DNA from: an uncultured Coxiella sp.
GTDB lineage: Bacteria > Pseudomonadota > Gammaproteobacteria > Coxiellales > Coxiellaceae
Length of the DNA stretch: 64,000 nucleotides
NCBI GenBank assembly: GCA_902623005.1
Contig: CACNSC010000008.1
Span: 24,887-88,886, forward strand
Reading direction: 5' to 3'
Positions 55,266 to 64,000 of this stretch are shown here, piece after piece. The notes beneath the pieces were generated by a model. That model did not search any database, was not told the DNA's origin, and saw nothing but the letters and a program-made list of their open reading frames with translations. Made by a program: the position numbers and the translations under genes. Within the stretch, counting starts at the first letter, position 1. Each line of letters opens with the position of its first letter.

Positions 55266-55276
55266 TGGTATACAAT
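55266..55276 (+). promoter_or_regulatory. Candidate promoter -10 of the dksA gene
   Basis: TGGTATACAAT contains an extended -10 (TGG-TATACA) 38 bases before the dksA start. A -35 is unclear. Confidence 0.35.
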
Positions 55277-55313
55277 AGCCGCCAGGTTAGCCAAAGATTA
55301 AAGGAGCATTATC

Positions 55314-56384
55314 ATGGCAATCAAAAAGAGAGCAATTCAATCTCCAGCTCGTTCAACGAAGAAAACCAGCAAAGTCACCAAAAAAAAGTTAACTAAAAAA
55401 ACTGTTCTCAAAAAAGCATCAAAGAAGCCTGAATCTAAAAAAATAACCAAAAAAGCGAACAAAGGTGCTGCTTCTAAAAAAGTTGCCAAGAAAAAAGGTT
55501 CCAAAACAGCAATAAAACTAAAACCCGTGAAGAAAACTGCGAAGAAAAAATCAACCAAAGCCTCAATAAAAAAGAAAGTCGTAAAAGCAAAAGTAAAAAT
55601 TAAAAAGGCGCCCAAGAAACCGGCAGAAAAACCGAAAAAAACTATTTCCGCGAAGTCAAAGCCTATCGCTAAAAAATCAAAAGTTAAGCCCACCGCTAAG
55701 AAGCAATCAGCAAAGCCTATCAGTAAGAAAAAACTTACGCCTGAAATTAAAGCGGAAGCTAAATCTACGACAAATAGGACCAAACCTAAGAAAGCACCAT
55801 CAAACCCCGGTAAATCTAATCAATCCAATCAAGTATCATTAAAAGAAGTAACAGCCATTTCATCCACTCAGGAACAACGCATGATTCCGGAAAACATTCA
55901 CCCCCCAACGATGCCAGTTGACTCTTCCCCAGAAGAATTTACAACGCCCACAGACCTAAGAACCACTGCCGGTGCAGTTGATTTCTCTCCACTGATTGAA
56001 GAGCCTGGCGAAACCTACATGTGTGAACGTCAGAAAAAACATTTTTATAACATCCTGTCAAAATGGAAAAATCAATTGATGTCAGAGGTAGATACAACGG
56101 TTGTTCACATGAAACAAGAAGCTTTATCATTACCTGACCCACTTGACCGTGCAACACAAGAGGAAGGTTTTAATCTTGAACTACGCACGCGTGATAGGGA
56201 GCGCAAGCTGATTAAAAAAATCGAGCAATCCCTTGATGACATAGATAAGGGCGTTTACGGCTATTGTGAGGAGTGCGGTGTTGACATTGGTATTCGTCGT
56301 CTCGAGGCAAGACCGACCGCCGATAAATGCATCGATTGTAAAACTTTCTCTGAAATTAGAGAGCGACAAGAAGGTTTGTCATAG
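55314..56384 (+). CDS. dksA: DksA transcription factor with long Lys-rich N-terminal extension
   Basis: 356 residues, more than twice the about 150 of E. coli DksA. The last 140 residues are a standard DksA: coiled-coil tip DPLDRATQEE, LRTRDRERKLIKKIEQSLDD, and the zinc finger YGYCEECG...CIDC with GIRRLEARPTAD. These bind RNA polymerase and ppGpp. Residues 1 to about 165 are an H1-like tail of Lys, Ala, Ser, Thr and Pro repeats (KKxSKKxxKK). Extended DksA proteins are known in some gammaproteobacteria such as Xanthomonadaceae. The tail may bind DNA or RNA. Start behind AAGGAG. The stop codon overlaps the start of folB. Confidence 0.92.
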   Translation: MAIKKRAIQSPARSTKKTSKVTKKKLTKKTVLKKASKKPESKKITKKANKGAASKKVAKKKGSKTAIKLKPVKKTAKKKSTKASIKKKVVKAKVKIKKAPKKPAEKPKKTISAKSKPIAKKSKVKPTAKKQSAKPISKKKLTPEIKAEAKSTTNRTKPKKAPSNPGKSNQSNQVSLKEVTAISSTQEQRMIPENIHPPTMPVDSSPEEFTTPTDLRTTAGAVDFSPLIEEPGETYMCERQKKHFYNILSKWKNQLMSEVDTTVVHMKQEALSLPDPLDRATQEEGFNLELRTRDRERKLIKKIEQSLDDIDKGVYGYCEECGVDIGIRRLEARPTADKCIDCKTFSEIRERQEGLS

Positions 56385-56746
56385 ATACACTGTTCATTAA
56401 GCAACTCGCAGTTAATACGTTAATCGGTATAAATCCAGATGAGCGTATTCATCGTCAAACGCTATCTCTGGATATTGCCATGCAATACGATACTGCGCCA
56501 GCATGTGTATCAGATAATATTCTCAATGCTATCAACTACGCCAAAGTTGCTACAATCGTCGACAATTTTGCTTCAACTCATCAATTTGATCTTATAGAGG
56601 CTCTAGCAGAGCAAATCTGTCAATTGCTACTCGGTCAATTACCCATCCAAAAGATCACGCTGACTATTCAAAAGAAACCGAAAGACATGAAAAATGTCGA
56701 TCATGTTGGCATATCAATGACGAGGCATGCGGATATCCATGAGTGA
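56381..56746 (+). CDS. folB: Dihydroneopterin aldolase, apparently starting at ATA
   Basis: A 121-residue FolB for the folate pathway. From ATA 56381 the frame reads I-D-T-L-F-I-K-Q-L-A, aligning with E. coli MDIVFIEQLSV. No ATG, GTG or TTG lies between an upstream in-frame TAG (56357-56359) and that ATA. The first ordinary start (ATG 56480) would delete the first 33 residues, including the GINPDER motif with its active-site Glu. The C-terminal KPKDMKNVDHVGI is normal. ATA overlaps the dksA stop (ATAG), just as ATGA overlaps do elsewhere in the window, and AAGG lies seven bases upstream. Confidence 0.8.
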   Translation: MDTLFIKQLAVNTLIGINPDERIHRQTLSLDIAMQYDTAPACVSDNILNAINYAKVATIVDNFASTHQFDLIEALAEQICQLLLGQLPIQKITLTIQKKPKDMKNVDHVGISMTRHADIHE

Positions 56747-57881
56747 ACAATCACTGCCACCACCCTCACCGGAAGCGCATGCACATAGCCAGGAGTTGTT
56801 ATCGTACGTTTGCCAGTATATTGATACTAATGGGCCTATTTCATTTCATGATTATATGCAGGAAGCTTTATACTCACCTGGCTTAGGCTACTACAGTGCT
56901 GGCGCCACTAAGTTTGGTTATGCCGGTGATTTTACGACCGCACCCGAACTAACGCCTTTATTTGGGCAAACACTTGCTCGCCAGTGTATCGATATTTTTG
57001 ACACTCTTAGTCATCCTGATATTTTAGAAATAGGAGCCGGCTCTGGCGCCCTAGCTGTTTCCTTATTACAGGCTTTGCAAACTGCCAATCGATTACCGAA
57101 GAACTATTATATTCTTGATGTTAGTGCAGACTGCAAACAGCGCCAGCAAGAAAAAATCCAGGCTGAAATTCCTGAACTACTACCTTTGGTTAAATGGCTT
57201 GATCGATTACCTGAGACGCCCATTCAGGGTATTATTCTTGCGAATGAAGTGTTAGATGCAATGCCGGTACATAAATTTCAACTATCTGACAATAAAATCA
57301 ATGAGTTTTATGTTAATCATCATGATCAAAAACTTAAATGGGAAATACTACCATCCAGTAATCAGGCATTACTCAACGCCGTTGAGCATCTCGAAATCAA
57401 AAGCCCCGACGCCTATGAGTCCGAAATAAACTTAGTAGTTTCAGCTTGGATCACGGGATTAAGTAATAGCTTGGAAAAAGGCTGCATTCTGTTAATTGAT
57501 TATGGCTTCCCTCGAAAAGAATACTATTTTCCGGAGCGCCACATGGGCACATTAATGTGTCACTATCAGCATCATGCACACACTGACCCACTCATTCTTC
57601 CTGGTATTCAGGATATCACCGCACATGTTGATTTCACCGCGGTGGCTGAAGCCGCCTTTATGAACGGATTAACGATTGCTGGATATACGCACCAAGCTGC
57701 TTTCTTAGCAAGCTGCGGTATACACGAGCTAATGAGTAAAAACACCGATCAAAAAAACTGTATTCATACATTAATGCATCCCAATGAGATGGGGGAGCTA
57801 TTCAAATGCATTGCGCTAACGCGTGATATCAATAAACCGCTATTAGGCTTTGAGCTATTGAACCAGATTGAACGCTTATAA
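56739..57881 (+). CDS. SAM-dependent methyltransferase, COG1565/NDUFAF7 (MidA) family
   Basis: A 380-residue putative methyltransferase. The family core is PISFHDYMQEALYSPGLGYY, GDFTTAPELTPLFGQTLA, SAM motif ILEIGAGSGALAVSLL and NEVLDAMPVH. In mitochondria the homologue methylates an Arg of complex I; the bacterial target is not established. The start used is ATG 56739 (MSEQSLPPPSPEA), overlapping the folB stop; an ATG four codons upstream lacks proper spacing from a ribosome site. Follows dksA-folB. Confidence 0.87.
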   Translation: MSEQSLPPPSPEAHAHSQELLSYVCQYIDTNGPISFHDYMQEALYSPGLGYYSAGATKFGYAGDFTTAPELTPLFGQTLARQCIDIFDTLSHPDILEIGAGSGALAVSLLQALQTANRLPKNYYILDVSADCKQRQQEKIQAEIPELLPLVKWLDRLPETPIQGIILANEVLDAMPVHKFQLSDNKINEFYVNHHDQKLKWEILPSSNQALLNAVEHLEIKSPDAYESEINLVVSAWITGLSNSLEKGCILLIDYGFPRKEYYFPERHMGTLMCHYQHHAHTDPLILPGIQDITAHVDFTAVAEAAFMNGLTIAGYTHQAAFLASCGIHELMSKNTDQKNCIHTLMHPNEMGELFKCIALTRDINKPLLGFELLNQIERL

Positions 57882-57932
57882 TCATCTCAGACTTGATTAA
57901 CACCTATCGAGTAAGATAATCAGGTCAGCAAC

Positions 57933-60362
57933 TTAGTTAACCACTCGTGATAAATCTTCATCAAATTCATCAACTTGGATTGCTTGCCAGCGAAGATTTT
58001 CTGCAGCACGAACCTGCTCACCCTCTTCTTTTGATAAATAATTAAGACTGACCGCTGCATCGATTTTTTGATCAAAAGTAATATTTGAGGGAATTGCTTC
58101 GGTTTTAACGGCTTCAACGATCCGTTTTTTATGTGGTGATGCCGCCAGAATTAAGCTTCTTGCATGCTCTAATTTAGCGTATTCGTCTTTTTGAGAGAAA
58201 CCAAAATAATCGACAAAACGCTTGCGCACTGGGTTATCTGCCTGCATAACACTCACAACTTGTTGATCCATCCGATCATTGGTTTTTTTATAAGATCGAC
58301 CTGTTGGAAAACACAAGCTTCGCATCATCATCGATAAGCCCTTCGATGGGAAGTTTGCAAATAAATCGTAAAATGCCTCCTGTGCTTCAAAAAGACAATA
58401 TTGCAATGCCCATTCTGCTAAAGGACGCTCTGACTCTTGCTCACCATAGTGCTCAAAATACTTGAGTGTTGCACTGGCCATATAAAGATAACTCATGATA
58501 TCACCCAATCGTGCGGATAGACGCTCTTTTCGTTTCAGCGCACCACCGAGAACGACCATAGCGACCTCTGCACAAAATGAAAAAGCGGCACTTAAGCGGG
58601 ATATACTCTGGTAGTAAGATGATAATGAGCTCGATGGAGTTTTAATTAAACGTCCACGGGTTAAACCGTGCCAAAATGCTCGTACCGTATTACCCAACAA
58701 ATAACCCACGTGTGCATAAATAATTTTATCTAATGCTTTCATGGCTGCTTTGTTGTCATCAATTGAGCCAATCTGAATCTCATCAAACGCATAGGGATGA
58801 CAACGCATTGATCCTTGACCAAAAATGATTAAATTTCGAGTTAGAATATTTGCACCTTCAACTGTAATACCAATAGGAACACTGTCATACAACGGACTTA
58901 GGTAATTACGAGGTCCATCTTGTAACGCACGACCACCATGGATATCAATGGCATGATTGACAGCAACCCGAGCTTTTTCTGTTAGATGGTATTTGCTGAT
59001 CGCTGAGGCAACAGAGGGTTTCAAACCCTGATCAACTGCTGCAATCGTGAGCTGTAATGTGGCATCTGATAAGTACGCCAATCCGCCGATTTGCGCCATT
59101 GACTCTTGCACACCCTCAAACTTATTTAATGGAACATTGAATTGCTCTCGAATGGTACTGTATGAACTAGTCGTTAAATAACTCAGGATCGACTGGGTCG
59201 TACCCAAAGTTGGTAGAGAAATTGCGCGGCCAATCGCGAGACAGTCATTCAACATTTTCCAACCTTGGCCAATTCTCTCCTGCCCACCGATAATCCAATC
59301 CAGTGGAATAAAAATATCTTTACCCCTAATCGGGCCGTTGTACCATGGTGCACCGTGAGGCCAATGTCGATGACCAATTTCAACACCTGGATGATCCGCT
59401 GGTAGTAAACAACAAGTGATACCAAGATCTTCTGTATCACCCAAAAGATGCTCAGGATCTTTGACTCGAACAGCCAGCCCAATGACCGTGGCGATCGGTG
59501 CTAATGTAATGTAGCGTTTGAAGAAGGTTAGTCGTAACCCTAAGACTGACTCTCCTTCCCACTCACCCTGACAAACAATTCCTTGATCAGGCGTGCTAGC
59601 GGCATCACTGCCAGCAGATGGTCCAGTTAAACCAAAACAGGGAAGCTCGGTACCATCAGCAAGTTTTGGTAAATATGCTTGTTTTTGCTCATCAGTTCCG
59701 TAGTGGGTGATTAGCTCACCCGGCCCTAACGAATTGCAAACCATCACGACTGTTGCAGCTAATGCACTTTGCGCATTAACTCGCATATTGATTCGCGAGT
59801 TAGCTAATGATGAGAATGCTTTGCCGTTAAACTCTTTGCTGATATGCAACCCTAGGAAACCGTTTGAACGAATTTCTTTAAGTACGTCATCTGAAAGTTT
59901 TCTATCAACATAATCAATTTGCCACGACTCAAGTTGCTCACACAATTTGACGGTTTCATCATCAACGAAGGCTTGCTCTTCATCTGACAATTGACTAAGT
60001 TTTATTGCTTTAAACTTAGCCCAATCAGGTTTACCTTGGAACAGTGCTTTTTCCCACCAAGGATCTCCAGCCTCCAACGCCTCTCGTTCAGTATCCGACA
60101 TCTTAAGAGTTTGTTTTTTATAAATACTAAAGAGAAAAGGCGTTACAAAACGCATGCGCAATGGCGATAGCAATAAAACCGGTACGGTCAATAGATAAAC
60201 GATCAACACAAACACCAGTGCAGACGTTGAGCCAATGCCTGTAGACAATCCCAATAAAAGCAAAGCACCTGCAATGACCGCCCACGACCACAACTTGGGA
60301 AAAATGGCGACATTCGCCATAGCAACAATCAGAAAGAAAACCAGCGTGATAACAAACGACAT
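57933..60362 (-). CDS. fadE: Acyl-CoA dehydrogenase FadE
   Basis: An 809-residue FadE, the large membrane-linked acyl-CoA dehydrogenase of beta-oxidation. The N-terminus has three hydrophobic spans (about residues 1-75). The catalytic domain includes GFLGLHISKEFNGKAFS, FGLTGPSAGSDAAS, DIHGGRALQDGPRNYLS and VEGANILTRNLIIFGQGS. DUF1974-type C-terminal region present. Start ATG behind AAGG. No FadR-like operator recognised. Confidence 0.93.
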   Translation of the reverse strand: MSFVITLVFFLIVAMANVAIFPKLWSWAVIAGALLLLGLSTGIGSTSALVFVLIVYLLTVPVLLLSPLRMRFVTPFLFSIYKKQTLKMSDTEREALEAGDPWWEKALFQGKPDWAKFKAIKLSQLSDEEQAFVDDETVKLCEQLESWQIDYVDRKLSDDVLKEIRSNGFLGLHISKEFNGKAFSSLANSRINMRVNAQSALAATVVMVCNSLGPGELITHYGTDEQKQAYLPKLADGTELPCFGLTGPSAGSDAASTPDQGIVCQGEWEGESVLGLRLTFFKRYITLAPIATVIGLAVRVKDPEHLLGDTEDLGITCCLLPADHPGVEIGHRHWPHGAPWYNGPIRGKDIFIPLDWIIGGQERIGQGWKMLNDCLAIGRAISLPTLGTTQSILSYLTTSSYSTIREQFNVPLNKFEGVQESMAQIGGLAYLSDATLQLTIAAVDQGLKPSVASAISKYHLTEKARVAVNHAIDIHGGRALQDGPRNYLSPLYDSVPIGITVEGANILTRNLIIFGQGSMRCHPYAFDEIQIGSIDDNKAAMKALDKIIYAHVGYLLGNTVRAFWHGLTRGRLIKTPSSSLSSYYQSISRLSAAFSFCAEVAMVVLGGALKRKERLSARLGDIMSYLYMASATLKYFEHYGEQESERPLAEWALQYCLFEAQEAFYDLFANFPSKGLSMMMRSLCFPTGRSYKKTNDRMDQQVVSVMQADNPVRKRFVDYFGFSQKDEYAKLEHARSLILAASPHKKRIVEAVKTEAIPSNITFDQKIDAAVSLNYLSKEEGEQVRAAENLRWQAIQVDEFDEDLSRVVN

Positions 60363-60459
60363 AGTGCAACCTTATTCCTTGGAAGTAACACTAAGACTAT
60401 CACACTCATCAATGTAGAGAAAAGGCAGTAGCCCATGGCACCGCCTAGAATGGGACGCG

Positions 60460-61905
60460 TTAGAAGTCGAGTATTTTTAGGGCATTAGTACCACCTTTTT
60501 GACCTGCTATATCGCCTTTGGTCAATAACACTTTATCCTGATCTTTTGTAGAAATTAATTCTTTAATTTTTTGTTTAACGGCATCACTAATTTCCTCTCC
60601 AGATAAGTTGTATTTAGCCTCAAAATAAACGGGTATAACGCCACGATAAAGCGTCATTCTACGTAGTGTATTTATTGAATCACTAAAGGCAAAGATAGGA
60701 ATAGCAGTCCGAATTCTTGACATAATTAAAGGCGTCTTACCTGAGGATGTTAAGGCAACAATAGCAGCACACTGATAATGATTTGCGGTATACATCGCAG
60801 CCATAGCAATCGCCTCGTACGCATGCTCAAAATTGAGCTCAACTCGATGACCCGACACATGGCTTCCCGGCTGCATCTCAACGCGACGACAAACTCGATC
60901 CATGGCGGCAACAGTCTCAACTGGATAATCACCGGCAGCAGTTTCTGCTGAGAGCATAACCGCATCAACGTTATCTAGAACGGCATTGGCGACATCGGAT
61001 ACTTCGGCACGCGTTGGTACACTACAGTGAATCATTGATTCCATCATTTGTGTTGCAACAATGACCGGTCGATCTAAAGAGCGAGCATGTTTAATAATGG
61101 CTTTTTGAACTAATGGTACTTCAGCATCACCGATCTCAACTGCTAGATCACCACGAGCGACCATCACACCGTCGCTTGCTATGATAATACTTTCAATTTC
61201 ATCAATGGCCTCAGCGCGCTCAATTTTTGCAATGACACCAGGCATCTCGGTTACACCCGTTTGACGAATCAAATTCTTAGCCTCAAGTATATCATCCGCA
61301 TGTCTAGGAAATGAGATCGCAATCAAACAAACATTTTGCTCAACAGCAAACTTCAAATCTTTTTTGTCCTTATCAGTTAGAGCTTTTGCTGATAAGCCAC
61401 CGCCCAGTCGATTAATGCCTTTATGGTTTGAAAGCTTACCGCCGTTGACCACTTCGCAATTGATCTTAGAGCCGCTCACATCGATCACCGTCATCGAGAT
61501 CTGTCCGTCGTTCAATAGTAGTGTATCGCCAGTCGATACATCGTTAGGTAAATCTTTATAGTCAATACCGACGGAATGCTGATCACCTGAGTCATCATCT
61601 TGTGCCGCATCCAGCGTAAAACGATCACCAGACTGCAAATGAATAGGACCGTTTGCAAAATTTGCCACACGAATTTTTGGGCCTTGTAAGTCCGCTATGA
61701 TACCGACATATATACCCAGCTCACTGGCAACTTCTCTCACCCACTTTATGCGCTGTAGCTGCTCATCGTGCGTGCCGTGTGAAAAGTTTAAACGCACAAT
61801 ATTAACACCCGCCTTGAATAGAGCCGCTAATTTTTCTGGTGAATCCGTTGCTGGACCAAGTGTTGCTAGTATTTTTGTACGACGATTATTCGTGATCTGT
61901 TGCAT
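60460..61905 (-). CDS. pyk: Pyruvate kinase
   Basis: A 481-residue pyruvate kinase with [28 protein letters not shown], the Lys-containing catalytic segment [15 protein letters not shown] and [12 protein letters not shown]. Closest in form to PykA-type enzymes. It overlaps pgk by 20 bases and is transcribed after it, giving two lower-glycolysis steps in one operon. Confidence 0.95.
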   Translation of the reverse strand: MQQITNNRRTKILATLGPATDSPEKLAALFKAGVNIVRLNFSHGTHDEQLQRIKWVREVASELGIYVGIIADLQGPKIRVANFANGPIHLQSGDRFTLDAAQDDDSGDQHSVGIDYKDLPNDVSTGDTLLLNDGQISMTVIDVSGSKINCEVVNGGKLSNHKGINRLGGGLSAKALTDKDKKDLKFAVEQNVCLIAISFPRHADDILEAKNLIRQTGVTEMPGVIAKIERAEAIDEIESIIIASDGVMVARGDLAVEIGDAEVPLVQKAIIKHARSLDRPVIVATQMMESMIHCSVPTRAEVSDVANAVLDNVDAVMLSAETAAGDYPVETVAAMDRVCRRVEMQPGSHVSGHRVELNFEHAYEAIAMAAMYTANHYQCAAIVALTSSGKTPLIMSRIRTAIPIFAFSDSINTLRRMTLYRGVIPVYFEAKYNLSGEEISDAVKQKIKELISTKDQDKVLLTKGDIAGQKGGTNALKILDF

Positions 61906-63082
61906 GGGTAATGACTCGTTGTTGTAGTTGATGAATAGCGGGTAATGTTCTACCTTCGATGTACTCTAAAAATGCTCCGCCGCCAGTTGATACATAAGAA
62001 ATCTTATTCTTTAGATCAAATAGATCCAATGCGGCAAGAGTATCACCGCCGCCTGCTAGAGAGAATGCTTCACTATCAGCAATAGCTTGACCTAATGCAG
62101 CTGTTCCTTGAGCAAAATTGGGAAACTCAAACACCCCGACAGGCCCGTTCCATATAATAGTCTGTGCCTGAGCCATTTGCGCTTGATAAGTCGCTGCGGT
62201 TTCGGGACCGACATCTAAAATTTGCTCATTATGTGCAATTGAATCCAGTGATCTTTGAGATGCACTAGCATCTGGTGAAAACTCAGTCGCCACCAGTGTG
62301 TCTATTGGTAAAGGAATCTTGACACCCAATTGCTCTGCTTTTGTCATGATTGATCGCGCTGTATCTAACTGATCCGGCTCGTACAACGATGCACCTACGT
62401 CAATACCTGTTGCGGCTAAAAAAGTATTGGCAATGCCGCCCCCAACAATCAGCACGTCAACTTTCTCTATCATGGCATCCAGTACAGAGAGCTTAGTCGA
62501 CACTTTGGAGCCACCAACGACAGCGACTAAGGGTCGCTTGGGGCTGTGCATGGCGCGACCAATGGCATTTATCTCTGATACCAGTAATGGGCCTGCGCAG
62601 GCAATATCCGCAAACTGAGCAACTCCGGCAGTTGATGCCTGAGCACGATGAGCTGTGGCAAAAGCATCCATCACAAAAACATCGCACAGCGATGCCATCT
62701 TTTGAGCCAACTCGGGCGAATTTTCCATCTCACCGACTTGAAAGCGAACATTTTCACAGAGTACCAGCTCACCTGGATTGACGTTGATACCGTCTATCCA
62801 GTCACGCACACAACGGACTGGCTGAGATAAGGCTTGAGATAAGTAATCTGCCACTGGCTGTAGAGAAAATTCAGGATCAAAGCAACCTTCCTGAGGTCGA
62901 CCAACGTGCGACATCACCATCACCGCAGCCTGCTGATCAATGGCATGCTGTAATGTTGGTAAAGCAGCTCGAATTCTTGCATCTGAAGTAATGCGACCGC
63001 CGTCTAGCGGGACGTTCAAATCCTCACGAATCAACACTCGCTTACCCGCAATAGAAAGATCATATAAGGACGGAATGTGCAT
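61886..63082 (-). CDS. pgk: Phosphoglycerate kinase
   Basis: A 398-residue Pgk with [41 protein letters not shown] and the nucleotide loop [12 protein letters not shown]. The start is ATG 63082; an adjacent TTG gives one more residue. AAGG lies about eight bases upstream. Followed by pyk with a 20-base overlap. Confidence 0.95.
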   Translation of the reverse strand: MHIPSLYDLSIAGKRVLIREDLNVPLDGGRITSDARIRAALPTLQHAIDQQAAVMVMSHVGRPQEGCFDPEFSLQPVADYLSQALSQPVRCVRDWIDGINVNPGELVLCENVRFQVGEMENSPELAQKMASLCDVFVMDAFATAHRAQASTAGVAQFADIACAGPLLVSEINAIGRAMHSPKRPLVAVVGGSKVSTKLSVLDAMIEKVDVLIVGGGIANTFLAATGIDVGASLYEPDQLDTARSIMTKAEQLGVKIPLPIDTLVATEFSPDASASQRSLDSIAHNEQILDVGPETAATYQAQMAQAQTIIWNGPVGVFEFPNFAQGTAALGQAIADSEAFSLAGGGDTLAALDLFDLKNKISYVSTGGGAFLEYIEGRTLPAIHQLQQRVITHATDHE

Positions 63083-63152
63083 CAATTTAGCCTTGTTGAA
63101 TCATTGTGGGATGTGAGACTACTCCAGATCAACTGCATTGGCAACTGAGCGA

Positions 63153-64000
63153 CTATGCCGTCCTAGTGTAGCGAAGCTTTTCACCATGAAACCAATGCCA
63201 ATAGTCTGTCAACGCCTCTTCTAACGTGTGCATTGGTAAATTGCAACCCGCAGCACGTAAACGCTGCATATTTGCTTCAGTAAAACTCTGATATACCCCT
63301 TTTAAGTGCTCGGGAAAGGGGATATAACGACACTCACCATTTTGATTCAATTGCAGTAAGGTATTGGCAATATCATTAAAACTCCGCGACTGGCCAGTTC
63401 CACAGTTAAATATTCCGGACACTTGTGCTTGCCAGCACCAAAGGATAATCGCAACTACATCTTTGACGTAAACAAAGTCGCGACGTTGCTCACCGTCAGC
63501 ATAACCATCACTGCCTTCAAACAGTTTTACAACCCCCTGGGTTTGTAATTGATTCATCATATGCCAGGGTACCGATGCCATACTGCCTTTATGCATTTCA
63601 TTAGGACCAAATACATTGAAATAGCGGAGTCCGACTACAGGGCTCTTAAATTGTTGCCAGCGTTGCTTGACATAACTATCAAATAACCACTTTGAATAAC
63701 CATAAACATTTAAAGGCTGCTGAACACAATGATCATCGTCGGAAAACTGGGTATCTGCTCCGTACACCGCAGCACTAGATGCATAGATAAACGGAATTTT
63801 TCGCTGCGTGGCATAATGCAACAGTTGTTTAGAGTAATCATAATTGTTTTTCATCATGTAGCGGCCATCCCATTCTGTAGTGGTCGAACATGCACCTTGG
63901 TGAAAAATAACAGTAATTTCTTGTTTGAATTGATCATTGATCAGTTATTGATAACACTCGGCAAAGACGGCATGTTGTTACTTGTTAAAGATAGTCAGCC
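63153..64000 (-). pseudogene. hldD: ADP-L-glycero-D-manno-heptose-6-epimerase homologue, frame interrupted (5' part)
   Basis: The C-terminal three-quarters is a good HldD: VIFHQGACSTTTEWDGRYMM, IPFIYASSAAVYG, the YxxxK pair in NVYGYSKWLFD, RYFNVFGPNEMHKGSMASV, KLFEGSDG and FNCGTG. The open frame begins at about 63944. Upstream, in the same frame, TAA codons occur at 63947-63945 and 63980-63978, inside what should be the N-terminal Rossmann region, and the window ends before the expected GGAGFIG. Either the gene is decayed, or a frameshift or sequence error lies here. If decayed, ADP-heptose for the LPS core would be lacking, although gmhB is intact. Confidence 0.7.

Noticed and set aside
55337..55783. 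Minus-strand ORF of 148 codons opposite the Lys-rich part of dksA
   Set aside because: Again an artefact of AAA-rich codons read backwards as Phe; no independent evidence.
1..64000. CRISPR arrays, insertion sequences, prophage, tRNA or rRNA genes
   Set aside because: Looked for by eye; no regularly spaced repeats, transposase or integrase reading frames, or cloverleaf/rRNA signatures were seen.

Overview
The window is a 64 kb piece of a gammaproteobacterial chromosome of moderate, slightly AT-rich composition. It is dense in housekeeping genes, with short intergenic gaps and many 1-20 nt gene overlaps. Several features suggest a host-associated member of the Legionellales/Coxiellaceae: glycine decarboxylase split into two subunits (gcvPA/gcvPB), Lys-rich tails on an HU-like protein and on DksA, gene clusters such as dprA-smg-topA and lptD-surA-rsmA-apaH, and two long proteins that look like effectors. 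The placement is inferred from gene content. No 16S rRNA or secretion-system gene lies in the window. I found no tRNA or rRNA gene, insertion sequence, prophage or CRISPR array.

Layout. 1-7.7 kb: the 5' end of an aminopeptidase P gene diverges from ubiH-ubiI (ubiquinone hydroxylases), followed by gcvT-gcvH-gcvPA-gcvPB (glycine cleavage), with a 49-residue secreted peptide gene on the other strand between the two groups. 7.7-11.8 kb: an RRM protein, an unknown gene, sspA-sspB, rplM-rpsI (uS9 carries an acidic insertion) and an HU-like protein with a histone-H1-like tail. 12.0-13.4 kb: an orphan 450-residue protein. 13.5-17 kb: an unknown gene and feoA-feoB-feoC (ferrous iron uptake) behind a Fur-box-like site. 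17-23.5 kb: nitrilase-family enzyme, alpha/beta hydrolase, CinA-like protein, a nitrate/taurine-type ABC transporter (ATPase plus fused permease, no binding protein) and engB. 23.7-31.4 kb: class I aldolase, then leftward DUF4396, hslVU, a SPOR protein, a YdgA-like protein and argS. 31.5-33.7 kb: a 665-residue protein with the signature motifs of eukaryotic inositol polyphosphate 5-phosphatases and a C-terminal CTIM (CaaX) box. 33.7-37.2 kb: an OmpR/EnvZ two-component pair and a flippase-like membrane protein. 37.2-42.2 kb: tsaC, purE, topA, smg, dprA. 42.4-51 kb: fmt, gmhB, folA, then leftward apaH, sppA, usp, rsmA, surA, lptD. 51-57.9 kb: amgK-murU (peptidoglycan sugar recycling), an esterase, a LptM-like lipoprotein, a DUF481 outer-membrane protein, dapF, a long DksA, folB and a COG1565 methyltransferase. 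58-64 kb: fadE, pyk, pgk and an hldD homologue whose reading frame is interrupted at the window edge.

How the genes fit together. The chromosomal backbone covers envelope building (LptD, LptM, SurA, GmhB, HldD, AmgK/MurU, DapF), protein quality control (HslUV, SspAB, SppA), one-carbon and folate metabolism (glycine cleavage, DHFR, FolB, Fmt), lower glycolysis (Fda, Pgk, Pyk) and respiratory quinone synthesis.

The most interesting layer sits on top of this backbone. Three genes of no housekeeping type (about 8.8, 12.0 and 31.7 kb) each have an upstream direct repeat of the form YTTAAK-N5-YTTAAK. This is the half-site arrangement of PmrA/OmpR-family regulators, which control Dot/Icm effectors in Legionella and Coxiella. 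The third gene encodes the 5-phosphatase-like protein with the CaaX ending. Together these suggest a small effector regulon that includes a phosphoinositide phosphatase which may be lipid-anchored in the host. That is an inference and needs database and experimental support.
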